Shown in pieces: positions 16,326 to 25,661 of a stretch of 64,000 bases of DNA. Source of the DNA: JACCTU01 sp963798985 (lineage in GTDB: Bacteria; Actinomycetota; Thermoleophilia; Gaiellales; Gaiellaceae); contig CAWCVL010000007.1 in NCBI GenBank assembly GCA_963798985.1, positions 496,001 through 560,000 on the forward strand. Reading direction: 5' to 3'. The first letter of the stretch is position 1. Every line of letters starts with the position of its first letter. A program made the position numbers and the translations under genes. The notes under the pieces were generated by a model, which did not search any database, had not been told where the DNA came from, and worked only from the letters and a program-made list of their open reading frames with translations.

Positions 16326-17789
16326 ATGCCGCTCGTAGCGCTCGTGATCCTCGACGGGTGGGGCTGTGCGCCGCCCGGGCCGGGGAACGCCGTCGAGCTC
16401 GCGCGCACGCCGGTCTTCGACCGCCTCTGGGCGGAGTTCCCGCACACCACGCTCGGAGCGTCGGGCGAGGCGGTCGGGCTGCCGCCCGGTCAGATGGGGA
16501 ACTCGGAGGTCGGCCACCTGACGATCGGCAGCGGCCGCGTACTCGATCAGGACCTTCAGCGCGTGAACCGCGCGGTGCGCGACGGCTCCCTCTTCGAGAA
16601 CGAGGCGCTCGTCGGTGCCTTCCGGCGCGCGCGCGAGCGCGGCGGCAACGTGCACTTGCTCGGGCTCGTTTCGTACGGTGGCGTTCACTCGCACATCGAG
16701 CACCTGCGCGCCCTGCTCGAGCTCGCGCGGCGCGAGGGGATGACCGAGCGGACGTGGGTCCATGCGTTCACCGACGGCCGTGACGTGTCGCCGACGTCCG
16801 CGCTGCGCGACCTCGCCGAGCTTCCGGAGGATCGGATTGCGACGGTTGCCGGCCGGTACTACGCGATGGACCGCGACAACCGCGAGGAGCGCACGCAGCT
16901 CGCACTGGACGCGATCGTCGGACCGTGCACGGCGATCCCGAGCACGCTCGGCTACGTCCGCGACAGCTATGAGCAGGGTGTGACCGACGAGTTCCTCCTG
17001 CCGGTGTGCATGGAGGGCCGGCCGCGGCTCGATCCGGCGCGGGACAGCGCGATCTTCTTCAACTTCCGGCCCGACAGAGCCCGCCAATTAGCGATCAAGC
17101 TCCGTGAGCTGGATGTCGATCTGACGACCATGACGCGGTATCGGGACGACCTCGACTGCCCGATCGCCTTCGGCGAGCAGATCGTCCGGCAGACGCTCGC
17201 GGAGGTGCTCGCCGGAAACGGCATCCGGCAGCTCCATTGCGCGGAGACCGAGAAGTACGCCCACGTCACCTATTTCTTCAACGGCGGGCGCGAGGAGCCT
17301 TGGGAGGGCGAGACCCGACTCCTCGTCCCGAGCCCGCGCGACGTCCCGAGCTACGACCACAAGCCCCAGATGGCCGCCCGCGAGGTCACCGAGCGCTTCT
17401 GCACGGAGCTGACCGAGGGCTATGGCTTCGCCGTCGTCAACTACGCCAATCCGGACATGGTCGGCCACACCGGCTCCATCCCGGCCGTCGTGCAAGCTGT
17501 GGAAACCGTGGACGAATGCCTGCTAAAGGTTGTGGAAACTGTGGAAAACCTCGGCGGTGCATGTCTAGTCACCGCCGATCACGGGAATGCTGAACAGATG
17601 CTCGAGGCGGACGGCGTCAGCCCGTTCACGGCGCACACGACGAACCCCGTTCCCTTGATCCTGACGGACACCGATGCACGCCTCCGGGAGGGAGGCGAGC
17701 TCAAGGACCTGGCCCCGACGGCCCTCCAGCTCCTCGGACTGGACAAGCCGGACGAGATGACCGGGAACTCCTTGGCCGGCCCGGCCTGA
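16326..17789 (+). CDS. gpmI: 2,3-bisphosphoglycerate-independent phosphoglycerate mutase
   Basis: A 487-residue manganese-dependent enzyme of the alkaline phosphatase fold that interconverts 3- and 2-phosphoglycerate. LVILDGWGCAPPGPGNAV opens the metal site, QMGNSEVGHLTIGSGR contains the catalytic Ser, HAFTDGRDVSP and GRYYAMDRDNR bind substrate, and YANPDMVGHTGS, LVTADHGNAEQM and PFTAHTTNPVP supply metal ligands. Slightly shorter than the usual about 510 residues. Codons 392-408 (17498-17548) contain a cluster of DnaA-box-like words. It completes lower glycolysis next to gap-pgk-tpiA. Confidence 0.96.
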   Translation: MPLVALVILDGWGCAPPGPGNAVELARTPVFDRLWAEFPHTTLGASGEAVGLPPGQMGNSEVGHLTIGSGRVLDQDLQRVNRAVRDGSLFENEALVGAFRRARERGGNVHLLGLVSYGGVHSHIEHLRALLELARREGMTERTWVHAFTDGRDVSPTSALRDLAELPEDRIATVAGRYYAMDRDNREERTQLALDAIVGPCTAIPSTLGYVRDSYEQGVTDEFLLPVCMEGRPRLDPARDSAIFFNFRPDRARQLAIKLRELDVDLTTMTRYRDDLDCPIAFGEQIVRQTLAEVLAGNGIRQLHCAETEKYAHVTYFFNGGREEPWEGETRLLVPSPRDVPSYDHKPQMAAREVTERFCTELTEGYGFAVVNYANPDMVGHTGSIPAVVQAVETVDECLLKVVETVENLGGACLVTADHGNAEQMLEADGVSPFTAHTTNPVPLILTDTDARLREGGELKDLAPTALQLLGLDKPDEMTGNSLAGPA

Positions 17790-17812
17790 ACCGGGCTATA
17801 CTGCCGCGTCCC

Positions 17813-18406
17813 GTGTCGCTCCAGCAGCCAGACCTGGGGGTTCTGCGGAAGGCTCAACGTGGGGACGAACGAGCCTTCACCCTCATTCTCAGGGCGTATG
17901 AAACGCCCGTGTACAACTACGTCCTCCGGCTCGTCAACGACCGGTCGCTCGCCGAGGATCTGACGCAGGAGGTCTTCCTCCGCGTCTTCCAGGGCCTCCC
18001 GAAGTTCTCGCTGCGCTCGAAGTTCACCACCTGGTTGTTTCAGGTGACGAAGAACCGCGTGCTCGACGAGCTTCGCTCGATCGAGCGGCGACCGAGAGCC
18101 GTTGTCGCGCTCGAAGACGTGCCGCCGTTCGAGGTGCTCGACGCGCCGTTCGAACGGCTCGAGGCGATCGACGCCGTCTGGCGTGCAGTCGAGAACCTCA
18201 ACGTCGACCTGAAGATGGCGCTGCTGCTCCGCGACATCGTCGGTCTCTCGTACACCGAGATCGCCGACTCCCTCGAGATCACGCTCGCGACGGTCAAGTG
18301 GCGGATCTACAAGGCGCGCGAAGAAGTCCAGCTCGCGCTCGCCCGCGAGGGCATCAAGGTCGGCAGCTCTGGCGAAGAGCCCGCCGCCGCGGTCATCACC
18401 GCGTAG
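17813..18406 (+). CDS. ECF-type RNA polymerase sigma factor
   Basis: A 197-residue sigma-70 family protein. Region 2 is visible as LTQEVFLRVFQGLPKF and KFTTWLFQVTKNRVLDELR. Region 4 is NVDLKMALLLRDIVGLSY followed by TEIADSLEITLATVKWRI, a helix-turn-helix. There is no region 1.1 or 3, so it is an ECF sigma of the RpoE/SigW kind. Start GTG 17813 (MSLQQPDLGVL). No anti-sigma gene follows; instead it converges with a Ser/Thr kinase, the two stop codons being adjacent. Target promoters are unknown. Confidence 0.9.
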   Translation: MSLQQPDLGVLRKAQRGDERAFTLILRAYETPVYNYVLRLVNDRSLAEDLTQEVFLRVFQGLPKFSLRSKFTTWLFQVTKNRVLDELRSIERRPRAVVALEDVPPFEVLDAPFERLEAIDAVWRAVENLNVDLKMALLLRDIVGLSYTEIADSLEITLATVKWRIYKAREEVQLALAREGIKVGSSGEEPAAAVITA

Positions 18407-19468
18407 TCAGCGCGCGTTCTCGCGCAGCCAGTCCGCAAGCGCCCGGGCGTCCTCGCTGGGCGTTGCCCCGTCGGGGATCGGCTGCACCTGCGCCGGCGTC
18501 TGCGCCGGCGTCGACGGGTCGTCACCGATGCCGAGCACGAGCCCGACTGCCGCCAGCGTGAGGAGGATCACGCCCGCAACGATCGCGAGAAGCGGCGCGA
18601 GCGGGCGGCGCTTCCGGCGGCCCGGCGGTGCGGCGCGCGGGATGACGACGGTCGCGTCCTCGCCGCCGTCGCGGTCGTCGAGCAGCCGTGCGAACTCTGC
18701 AGCGGACGAGGGTCGGTCTTCGGGCTCGGGCTGCAGGGAACGCTCGATCGCCGCGCGCAGACCAGGCGGTATGTCGGGGGAAAGCTCGGGCGGCGGAGCG
18801 TCGCGCCGGCCGGCGAGCGCCGCGAGCGAGTCGACCTTCCACGGCTGTCGCCCCGTCAGGAGCTCGTAGAGCACCGCGCCGAGGGCGAAGAGGTCGGTTG
18901 CAGGCGTGACCGTGCCCGCCTCGGCCTGCTCGGGCGCGAGGTACGCCGCGGTTCCGACGATCGTGCCCGCCTCGGTGAGCTCAGTGCCCTCGACGGCGCG
19001 CGCGATCCCGAAGTCCGCGATCTTGACCGTGCCGTCGTCTCGCTCGATCAGGTTCGCTGGCTTCAGGTCGCGGTGCACGAGGCCGTTCCCGTGCGCGTGC
19101 TCGAGCCCTGCGCACACCTGCCGCGCGATCGCGAGCACGTCTTTCGCGCGCAGGGCGCCGTCGGCGCGGAGCCGTTCGTCGAGCGTGCGACCGAGCACGA
19201 GCTCCATGACGATGAACGGGCGCCCGTCGTCCTCGCCGACGTCGAACACCGTGACGACGTTCGGGTGCGAGAGGCCGGCGGCGAACCGCGCCTCGCGAGC
19301 GAAGCGAGCGCGGAAGCTCGGGTCTGCGGCGAGTCCGTCGTCGAGGAGCTTTACGGCGACCTCGCGTCCGAGCTTTGCGTCGTGCGCGAGCAGCACCTTG
19401 GCCATCGCGCCGACGCCCAGCACGCGCTCGACCCGGTAGCGACCCCCGGCGATCGTCTCGACGCTCAC
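18407..19468 (-). CDS. Transmembrane Ser/Thr protein kinase (PknB-like)
   Basis: A 353-residue Hanks-type kinase. Seen: the glycine loop GVGAMAKVLLA, catalytic Lys in REVAVKLL, HRDLKPANLIERDDG, the metal-binding DFG in IADFGIA, and AAYLAPEQ with an activation segment. After about residue 265 come an acidic-basic juxtamembrane stretch, one membrane helix (LAPLLAIVAGVILLTLAAV) and a short extracytoplasmic tail without PASTA repeats. GTG 19468 overlaps the stop of the upstream lipoprotein, so the lipoprotein is a plausible sensory partner. The kinase domain is intact. Confidence 0.92.
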   Translation of the reverse strand: MSVETIAGGRYRVERVLGVGAMAKVLLAHDAKLGREVAVKLLDDGLAADPSFRARFAREARFAAGLSHPNVVTVFDVGEDDGRPFIVMELVLGRTLDERLRADGALRAKDVLAIARQVCAGLEHAHGNGLVHRDLKPANLIERDDGTVKIADFGIARAVEGTELTEAGTIVGTAAYLAPEQAEAGTVTPATDLFALGAVLYELLTGRQPWKVDSLAALAGRRDAPPPELSPDIPPGLRAAIERSLQPEPEDRPSSAAEFARLLDDRDGGEDATVVIPRAAPPGRRKRRPLAPLLAIVAGVILLTLAAVGLVLGIGDDPSTPAQTPAQVQPIPDGATPSEDARALADWLRENAR

Positions 19469-19937
19469 TCCTCGTCCTCCGGGACGGTCGGCACGGACTC
19501 GGTCGGGACGAACTCATCGTCCGACTCCTCCTGCTCGTGCTTCTTCTCGTCCTCCTTCTCGTCCTTCTTTTTGTCCTTCTTCTTCTTCTCGTCGTCCTCG
19601 TCGGAGGGACGCGGGCAGTTGACGGTGTTGACGAGCTCGTTCGAATGCGACTGCAGGTCCTCCTGGAACTCCGAGGGGACCCGGCCGGCGTTGATCGCGT
19701 CGATCACCTGACCGTTCAGGTCGTCGGCGAGACCGGCGGCGCCGCAGACGTCGCCGCTGTCCAGTGCAGCTGCGATCGCGTCGCTCGTCGACGCGAGCCG
19801 TTCCGCGGTCGCCCGCTCGATCGCGGGGCCGGGCGGGGGGCGGCGTCGCCGCCGCCCCCGCCGCAGCCCGCAACCGTGAGCAGGAAGAGAAGCCCGAGCT
19901 TGCTAGGACGCCGTGTCGTAGGTTGCACCCCTTTCAT
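19465..19937 (-). CDS. Lipoprotein with Lys/Glu-rich C-terminal tail (frame interrupted)
   Basis: ATG 19937 overlaps the stop of the phosphoesterase (ATGA). The product has a lipoprotein signal (LGLLFLLTVAGC followed by glycines), a short helical domain (IERATAERLASTSDAIAA, a Cys in GDVCGAAG, and a second Cys in NTVNCPRP), then a highly charged coil of alternating Lys and Glu/Asp and a tail FVPTESVPTVPEDEE. A one-base loss in a C6 run near 19850 separates signal and domain frames. It is translationally coupled to the kinase, so I infer it is an accessory or ligand-binding partner of that kinase. No named family. Confidence 0.6.
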
Positions 19938-20659
19938 TGACCCACGGCGAGCCGCGACGCGAGCGCCTCCGGCAGCCCGGCGTCGCGCAGCTCCCCTTGT
20001 GTTTCCTGGATGGGGTATGCGACGCGACGGAACGAGGCAAACCTCGCCTCGAAATCGAGGAGCAGCCAGGCGGCGTTCGGGTCCCCGTCCCGAGGCTGAC
20101 CGACCGAGCCCGGGTTGAGGAGCCACCGCCCCTCCAGCTCTCGGGTCGTCCCGCCTGGGGCAAGCCCGCCCTCCACGACCCCTGCGCCAAGGGTGATGGC
20201 CAGGGCGACGTGGCTGTGCCCCACGAGGACGACGGGCGCGGTCGTCAGGAGTAGCGTGGCGGTCGCCGCCTCGTCCGTCAGCACGTACTCCCAGACCGGG
20301 TCGCGAGCGCTCGCGTGGAAGAGCTGGGCGTGCTCCGGTGCAGCGCTCGACGGGAGCGAGGAGAGGAAGGAGCGCGACTCGTCGTCCAGGGCGTTGGCGG
20401 TCCAGCGCGCCGCCTCGGCTGCCTCGGGGTTGAAGTCCTCGATCCCGAGGGTCCCGAGGGCGACGAGGTCGTGGTTGCCGATCAGGCACAGATCCGCCCG
20501 CTCCTGCACCAGCCGGCAGCACTCGTTCGGCCTCGCGCCGTAGCCCACGAGGTCGCCGAGACACCAGAGCTCGTCGGGCGGCTCGCGGTCGATGTCGCCC
20601 AGGACCGCCTCGAGAGCGTGCAGATTTGCGTGAATGTCGGAGATGACGGCGACGCGCAT
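19934..20659 (-). CDS. Calcineurin-like metallophosphoesterase
   Basis: A 241-residue binuclear-metal phosphoesterase of the YfcE/diadenosine-tetraphosphatase-like group. Metal-ligand motifs in order: VISDIHANLHALEAVL, ELWCLGDLVGYGARPNEC, LIGNHDLVAL, VLVGHSHVALA, and WLLNPGSVGQPRDGDPNAAW. Start ATG 20659 (MRVAVISDIHAN) is preferred to an upstream frame lacking motifs. It is the first gene of a three-gene operon with the lipoprotein and the kinase. The start overlaps the divergent M48-like gene. Substrate unknown. Confidence 0.85.
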   Translation of the reverse strand: MRVAVISDIHANLHALEAVLGDIDREPPDELWCLGDLVGYGARPNECCRLVQERADLCLIGNHDLVALGTLGIEDFNPEAAEAARWTANALDDESRSFLSSLPSSAAPEHAQLFHASARDPVWEYVLTDEAATATLLLTTAPVVLVGHSHVALAITLGAGVVEGGLAPGGTTRELEGRWLLNPGSVGQPRDGDPNAAWLLLDFEARFASFRRVAYPIQETQGELRDAGLPEALASRLAVGQ

Positions 20660-21808
20660 CGGGGTCGGAACCCTAACGGCGGTTTGGGTCGTCGCTGCGT
20701 TCCTGCTCTGGCGCACCGAGGTGCCGGGTGGGCTGGACGTCCAACCGGCGCTCGCACCGTTCGCGTCGCTCGACCTCGCGCGGGCCGAGCGCCACGACGC
20801 GGTGCTGCGCCTGTTCGCGCTCGGTGCGCTAGCTGCCGAGCTCGTCGCCCTCGTCGCGTTGACGCGCGTTCGGCTGCCGTTGCGGGGTCCAACGCTCCTT
20901 CGCGCAGCCGAGGTCGGCGCGCTCGCGGCGGCAGCGCTGCTCGTCGCCCGGCTGCCGTTCGGGCTGGCGACGCTCTGGTGGCAGCGGCGCTACGGCATCG
21001 CGGAGCTCGGCTACGGCGTCTGGCTCTTCGACCTGCTCGGGCCGCTCGTCGTGCGCGCCGCTCTGCTCGGGTTTGCGTGCGCGCTCTGTCTCTGGCTTGC
21101 GTGGCGGTTCGGCCAGCGCTGGTGGCTCGTGGCCGCGCCGGTGTTCGTCGCGGTCGGAGTCGCTGGTGATCGTGGTGCAGCCGCTGCTCAGCCCGCGGCT
21201 CGAGCCGGTGCAGCGACCGGACGTCGTCCGGCAGGTCGAGGAGCTCGCTGCCCGCGAGGGTCTGCCGCGGCCCGAAGTCGAACTACGGCGCACGAGCGGG
21301 CGCACGCGTCTGCTCAATGCCGAGGCGCTCGGGATCGGCCCGACGACGCGCGTGATCCTCTGGGAGTCGACGCTTGCGCTGCCAGCGGCCGAGCGAGCGT
21401 TCCTCGTCGCGCACGAGCTCGCCCACGTGAAGCGTGCGCACCTCTGGAAGGGGTCTTGCGTGGTTCGTGCTGCTGCTCATGCCGGGACTCGCGCTGCTCG
21501 CCCGGCTCGCGCCGTTACGAGCGCCCGAAGACCTCCCGCGCGCGCTCCTCGTCGCCTTCGTCCTCTTGCTCGCCGCGACCCCGATCGTCAACGCGATCTC
21601 TCGCCGCTACGAAGCGGAGGCGGACTGGATCGCGCTCGAGACGACGCGCGAGCCCGGCGCCGCGAAGCGCTTCTTCGCCGACCTCGCCGAGGCGGGCGTC
21701 CGCGACCCGAGCCCGCCGCGCTGGTGGACGGTCCCCTTCGGGACGCACCCGACGCTCGCCGAGCGCGCCGGCATGGCAGAAGCCTGGGCTCATAGAAGCC
21801 CGAGGTGA
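20634..21808 (+). CDS. M48-type membrane metalloprotease (two frameshifts)
   Basis: A membrane zinc peptidase related to Ste24/HtpX. Start ATG 20634 or 20643. The N-terminal half has about four membrane helices and GIAELGYGVWLFD. After an extra base near 21165 the next frame carries LPRPEVELRRTSGRT, NAEALGIGPTTRVILWE and the zinc motif LVAHELAHVKRAHLW. After an extra G near 21452 the last frame has two more helices and RRYEAEADWIALETTREP, which provides the third ligand Glu. Each half fits the next exactly, so I read one gene. It begins inside the divergent phosphoesterase start region. Confidence 0.82.
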
Positions 21809-21818
21809 GATCGCCGCG

Positions 21819-21892
21819 GCAGCGGCCGCGAAGCGGCCGCCTTTAGGTGCCAAGCGGTCGTGGATCCGCGCGAGCGGATTCGCGACTTGCGC
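21819..21892 (-). repeat. Double-hairpin dispersed repeat, copy B (after DUF3467 gene)
   Basis: Copy of the element described at 10041. Read with the minus-strand DUF3467 gene it starts 11 bases after the TAA with GCGCAAGTCGCGAATCCGC and ends in GCGGCCGC-TTC-GCGGCCGCTGC. It fills the space between two converging genes (M48-like protease and DUF3467), where a bidirectional terminator would be expected. Confidence 0.8.
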
Positions 21893-21903
21893 CTCCCCAG
21901 CTA

Positions 21904-22196
21904 TTAGTGGTCGTCGGTCTCTGGAAGGTCCCTGATGCCCTGCGCGGTCGAGTAGCGCGACCACGAGTCGTTCATCGCGTCGAGGAGCTCCCGCATGAAC
22001 TGCGGCGCCATGTTGATCCGCGAGACGACGACCCCCGGCACGTCACCCTCCTCGACCTCGTGGTCGATCCGCGCGAAGGTGATCGTGAACTCGTAGCTCG
22101 AAAAGCTGACGTTGGCGAAGTTCGAGTAGACGCCCGCGAGGTGCTCGGGGTCGAGGTGGATGTTGAGATGCCGCTCTTGAGCGTCGTCGTCCACCA
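21904..22196 (-). CDS. DUF3467 family protein
   Basis: A 97-residue protein, almost entirely the DUF3467 domain: HLNIHLDPEHLAGVYSNF, then FSSYEFTITFARID, GVVVSRINMAPQFMRELL and a C-terminal helix. Start ATG 22196 (MVDDDAQERH). This small alpha/beta domain is widespread in bacteria without an established role. Divergent from argS with about 20 bases between start codons, so the two share a very short promoter region. Confidence 0.85.
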
Positions 22197-22215
22197 TGCT
22201 CCTACGATACAGCCC

Positions 22216-23741
22216 ATGTCTCCGACGAATGCCGTCACGCGCCTCGCCGCCGAGGTCGAGGAAGCAGCCGGGTCTCCGGTCGAGCTCGAGCGTCCTTCCG
22301 ACGCGTCGCACGGCGACTACGCGACCAACGTCGCGCTTCGGCTCGCTCCCGCAGCGGAGGCGGTCGCCGCGCGATCTCGCCCAGGAGCTGGCCGACGTCG
22401 TGTCACAGAGCCCGCGTGTCGAGCGTGCCGAGGTTGCCGGCCCCGGCTTCGTGAACCTCTGGGTCGCACGCGAGTGGTATCGCGACGCGCTCGCCGAGAT
22501 GCTCGCGGCGGGAAGCGACTACGGAGCCGGCTGGGCGGCGCCGCGCGAGCGCTTCCAGGTCGAGGCGGTCTCGGCGAACCCGACCGGGCCGATCACGGTC
22601 GCGGCGGCCCGGAACGGCGCCTACGGCGACTCGGTTGCGCGCCTGCTCTCCTTCGCGGGCCACGAGGTCGAGCGCGAGTACTACTACAACGACTCGGGCG
22701 CGCAGATGGATCGCTTTCGCGAGTCGGTCGAAGCAGTGCGGCGTGGCGAGGAGCCCCCGGAGGACGGCTACCAGGGCGACTACGTCCGCGAGCTCGCCGC
22801 GGTCGACGGAGACCCGGTGCCGAAGATGCTCGAGCGGATCGACGCTTCGCTCGAACGGTTCCGCATCCACTTCGACTCATGGGCGCGCCAGAGCGAGCTC
22901 GAGAGGCGGCTGCCGGAGGTCCTCCCGAAGCTCGACACCTACGAGAAGGACGGCGCGCTCTGGGCCAGGTCGTCGGCGTACGGCGACGAGGACGACCGCG
23001 TGCTCCTTCGCTCGGAGGGTCGCGCGCCGACGTATCGCGCCGCCGACGTCGTCTACCTCGTCGACAAGCTCGAGCGCGGCTTCGACCACGCGCTCTACGT
23101 GCTCGGCGCCGACCACCACGGGACGCGCAACTGGTACGCGGCGGTCGCGCGCATGCTCGGGTACGACCCGGAGCGCGTCGAGGTGCTGCTCTACCAGCTC
23201 GTCCACCTCACGCGCGGCGGCGAGCAGACGAAGATGTCCAAGCGCCGCGGCGACGTCGTCTTCCTCGACGAGTTCGTCGACGAGGTCGGCGTCGATGCGG
23301 CGCGCTGGTACCTCGTTTCGCGCGGGCACGACCAGACGATCGAGATCGACGTCGACCTCGCGCGCGAGAAGTCCGAGAAGAACCCCGTGTACTACGTCCA
23401 GTACGCGCATGCGCGGATCGCGGGGATCCTTCGGAACGTCGAGGGAGCGGAACCGAGCGCCGAGCCGCCCGGTGAGCTCGCGCGCGAGGAGCGCGACCTC
23501 GTCAAGCGGCTCGCGGAGTTCCCGGGGGTCGTCGCCGAGGCGACCGAGCGCCGCGCTCCGCATGCGCTGCCGAACTACGCGATCCGCGTCGCCGACGACT
23601 TCCATCGCTTCTACCACCATCACCGCGTGATCGACGAGGGCGTCGCGCAGCCGTTCCGGCTCGGGCCTCGTCATGGCGACGAAAGCGGTGATCGCGCGCA
23701 GCCTCGACCTGATCGGCGTCGAGGCCCCCGACCGGATGTGA
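22216..23741 (+). CDS. argS: Arginyl-tRNA synthetase (two frameshifts)
   Basis: A class Ia aminoacyl-tRNA synthetase that charges tRNA-Arg. ATG 22216 gives MSPTNAVTRLAAEVEEA and the N-terminal additional domain (SHGDYATNVALRLAP). An extra G near 22362 shifts to the main frame: VEAVSANPTGPITVAAARNGAYGD (HIGH-type region variant), YYYNDSGAQMDRF, LYVLGADHHGTRNW, and QTKMSKRRGDVVFLDE (KMSKS-like). An extra C near 23656 separates the C-terminal LVMATKAVIARSLDLIGVE. The total length corresponds to about 508 residues, a little short of average. It is an essential gene, so the indels are probably errors. Confidence 0.93.
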
Positions 23742-23745
23742 GCGG

Positions 23746-24636
23746 TTGAGGTGGAAGCTCGCCGTCGCGGCGCTCGCCACGTCGTGGGGGCTGATCGCGG
23801 TCATCGTCCGGAAGGTCGACCTCGACGCGCAGGTGCTCGCGTTCTACCGGCTCGCGTTCGCGGCGGTGACGCTCGCGATCGTCGCGGTCGCACTCCGAAA
23901 GCTCGTGCTGCTGCGGTTGCAGCACCACCGCGGAGGCGTGGTGCTGATCGGCGTCACGCTCGCGGCGCACTGGTTCCTCTACTTCGTGACGATCAAGCTC
24001 TCGTCGGTCGCGGTCGCGGTGTTGATGGCCTACCTCGCCCCGATCGCGATCGCGCTGCTCGCTCCGTTCGTCCTGCCGGAGCGCCGGAGCCGAGTTGCGC
24101 TCGTCGCGCTCGTGCCGGCCGCGGCGGGGGTCGCGCTGGTCGCGCTCGGTGGGGAGGAGGGAGGAGCGGTTCGGCCGCTCGCGCTGGTCACCGGCCTGCT
24201 CACCGCCGCGACGTACGCGGCGCTCGTGCTGCTGACGAAGCGGATCGTCTCGAACGTGCCCGTGCTGACCCTCTCGTTCTGGAACTACGCGATCGCGGCG
24301 GTCGCGATCTCACCGTTGCTGCTCGACGCGGAGCGGGTGCTCCCGACCGCGAACGAGCTGCCGGCAGTGCTCGCGCTCGGCGTCGTCTTCACCGCGCTCT
24401 CGGGCTATCTCTACCTCTTGTCGCTCCGCCACGTGACCGCCCAGACGATCGGGATCCTGGCCTACATCGAGCCTGTCTCGGCCGCGTTGATGGCCTGGGC
24501 GTTCCTCGGCGAGTCGCTCAACCGGCAGATCGTCGTCGGCGGCGCGCTCGTGATCGCTGCGGGCGCCACGGTCGTGTTCTTCGAGCCTGAGGACGCGGCT
24601 GCGCCCGAGGTCGTTCCCCTAGGATCACGGTCGTGA
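23746..24636 (+). CDS. EamA/DMT family transporter
   Basis: A 296-residue integral membrane protein with ten predicted helices arranged as two EamA repeats; the second repeat ends in YIEPVSAALMAWAFLGE, the typical DMT signature. Start TTG 23746, four bases after the argS stop. Family members export amino acids, nucleotides or other metabolites; the substrate is not deducible. Its TGA overlaps the GTG of glpX, so both are co-translated. Confidence 0.88.
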   Translation: MRWKLAVAALATSWGLIAVIVRKVDLDAQVLAFYRLAFAAVTLAIVAVALRKLVLLRLQHHRGGVVLIGVTLAAHWFLYFVTIKLSSVAVAVLMAYLAPIAIALLAPFVLPERRSRVALVALVPAAAGVALVALGGEEGGAVRPLALVTGLLTAATYAALVLLTKRIVSNVPVLTLSFWNYAIAAVAISPLLLDAERVLPTANELPAVLALGVVFTALSGYLYLLSLRHVTAQTIGILAYIEPVSAALMAWAFLGESLNRQIVVGGALVIAAGATVVFFEPEDAAAPEVVPLGSRS

Positions 24637-25661
24637 CACAGGCCTTCGAGACGAACGAACGAGCAGGCGGAGCTGGGACTCCGCCCGACCGGAACCTCGC
24701 GCTCGAGCTCGTGCGGGTGACCGAGGCCGCAGCGATGGGCGCCGGCCGCTGGATCGGGCGCGGCGACAAGAACGCCGCCGACCAGGCCGCCGTCGACGGG
24801 ATGCGGCTGATGCTCGACACGGTGCAGATGGACGGCGTCGTCGTGATCGGCGAGGGGGAGAAGGACGAAGCGCCGATGCTCTTCAACGGCGAGTCGATCG
24901 GGTCGGGGTTCGGCCCGTCGGTCGACGTCGCCGTCGACCCGCTCGAGGGCACGCGGCTGACCGCGCTCGGGCAGGCGAACGCGATCGCCGTGATCGCCGT
25001 GGCAGAGCGCGGCACGATGTTCTTTCCCGGTGCGGCGGTCTACATGGACAAGATCGCGACCGGGCCTGAGGCAGCCGGAGCGATCGACATCAACGCGACG
25101 CCGGAGCAGAACGTGCAACGCGTCGCGGAGGCAAAGGGCAAACACCCGCGCGACGTGACCGTGATCGTGCTCGAGCGCGACCGCCACGCGCAGCTGATCG
25201 CCGACCTGCGCAAGGCGGGCGCGCGCGTCGTGCTGATCCGCGACGGCGACGTCGCGCCGGCGATCGCGGCCGCGCACGGGGGCATCGCCGACGTCGACCT
25301 GCTGATGGGGATCGGCGGCACGCCCGAGGGCGTCATCGCAGCCGCCGCGATCAAGTGCCTCGGCGGCGCGCTTCAGGGAAAGCTCTGGCCGCGCGACGAG
25401 GACGAGAGGCAGCGCCTCGTCGACGCCGGCTACGACGTCGAGCGCGTCCTGACCACCGACGACCTCGTCGCGGGGGAGGACGTCTTCGTCGCTGCGACCG
25501 GCGTCACGTCGGGCGCGCTGCTCCGCGGCGTTCGCTACACGCAGGACAAGGTGATCACCGAGTCGATGGTGATGCGCTCACGTTCCGGCACCGTGCGCCG
25601 CGTCGAGGCGGAGCACGCCTTCGAGAAGCTGTCCCGCCTGTCCGGCCTCGACTACCGCTAG
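24633..25661 (+). CDS. glpX: Class II fructose-1,6-bisphosphatase
   Basis: A 342-residue gluconeogenic enzyme that hydrolyses fructose 1,6-bisphosphate to fructose 6-phosphate. Motifs: AAAMGAGRWIGRGDKNAAD, VVVIGEGEKDEAPML (metal-binding), VDVAVDPLEGTRL, and LLMGIGGTPEGVIAAAAIKC. GTG 24633 overlaps the EamA stop. It converges with the aldolase gene, the stop codons overlapping, so the two enzymes acting on fructose 1,6-bisphosphate lie tail to tail. Confidence 0.96.
   Translation: MTQAFETNERAGGAGTPPDRNLALELVRVTEAAAMGAGRWIGRGDKNAADQAAVDGMRLMLDTVQMDGVVVIGEGEKDEAPMLFNGESIGSGFGPSVDVAVDPLEGTRLTALGQANAIAVIAVAERGTMFFPGAAVYMDKIATGPEAAGAIDINATPEQNVQRVAEAKGKHPRDVTVIVLERDRHAQLIADLRKAGARVVLIRDGDVAPAIAAAHGGIADVDLLMGIGGTPEGVIAAAAIKCLGGALQGKLWPRDEDERQRLVDAGYDVERVLTTDDLVAGEDVFVAATGVTSGALLRGVRYTQDKVITESMVMRSRSGTVRRVEAEHAFEKLSRLSGLDYR

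Noticed and set aside
13439..16450. A 1003-residue minus-strand frame opposite gap-pgk-tpiA
   Set aside because: Antisense shadow of three clear glycolysis genes; composition is Arg/Ala-rich and without domains.
17498..17548. Origin of replication at the DnaA-box-like cluster
   Set aside because: It is inside gpmI, lacks an AT-rich unwinding region, and no dnaA, dnaN or gyrase genes are near.
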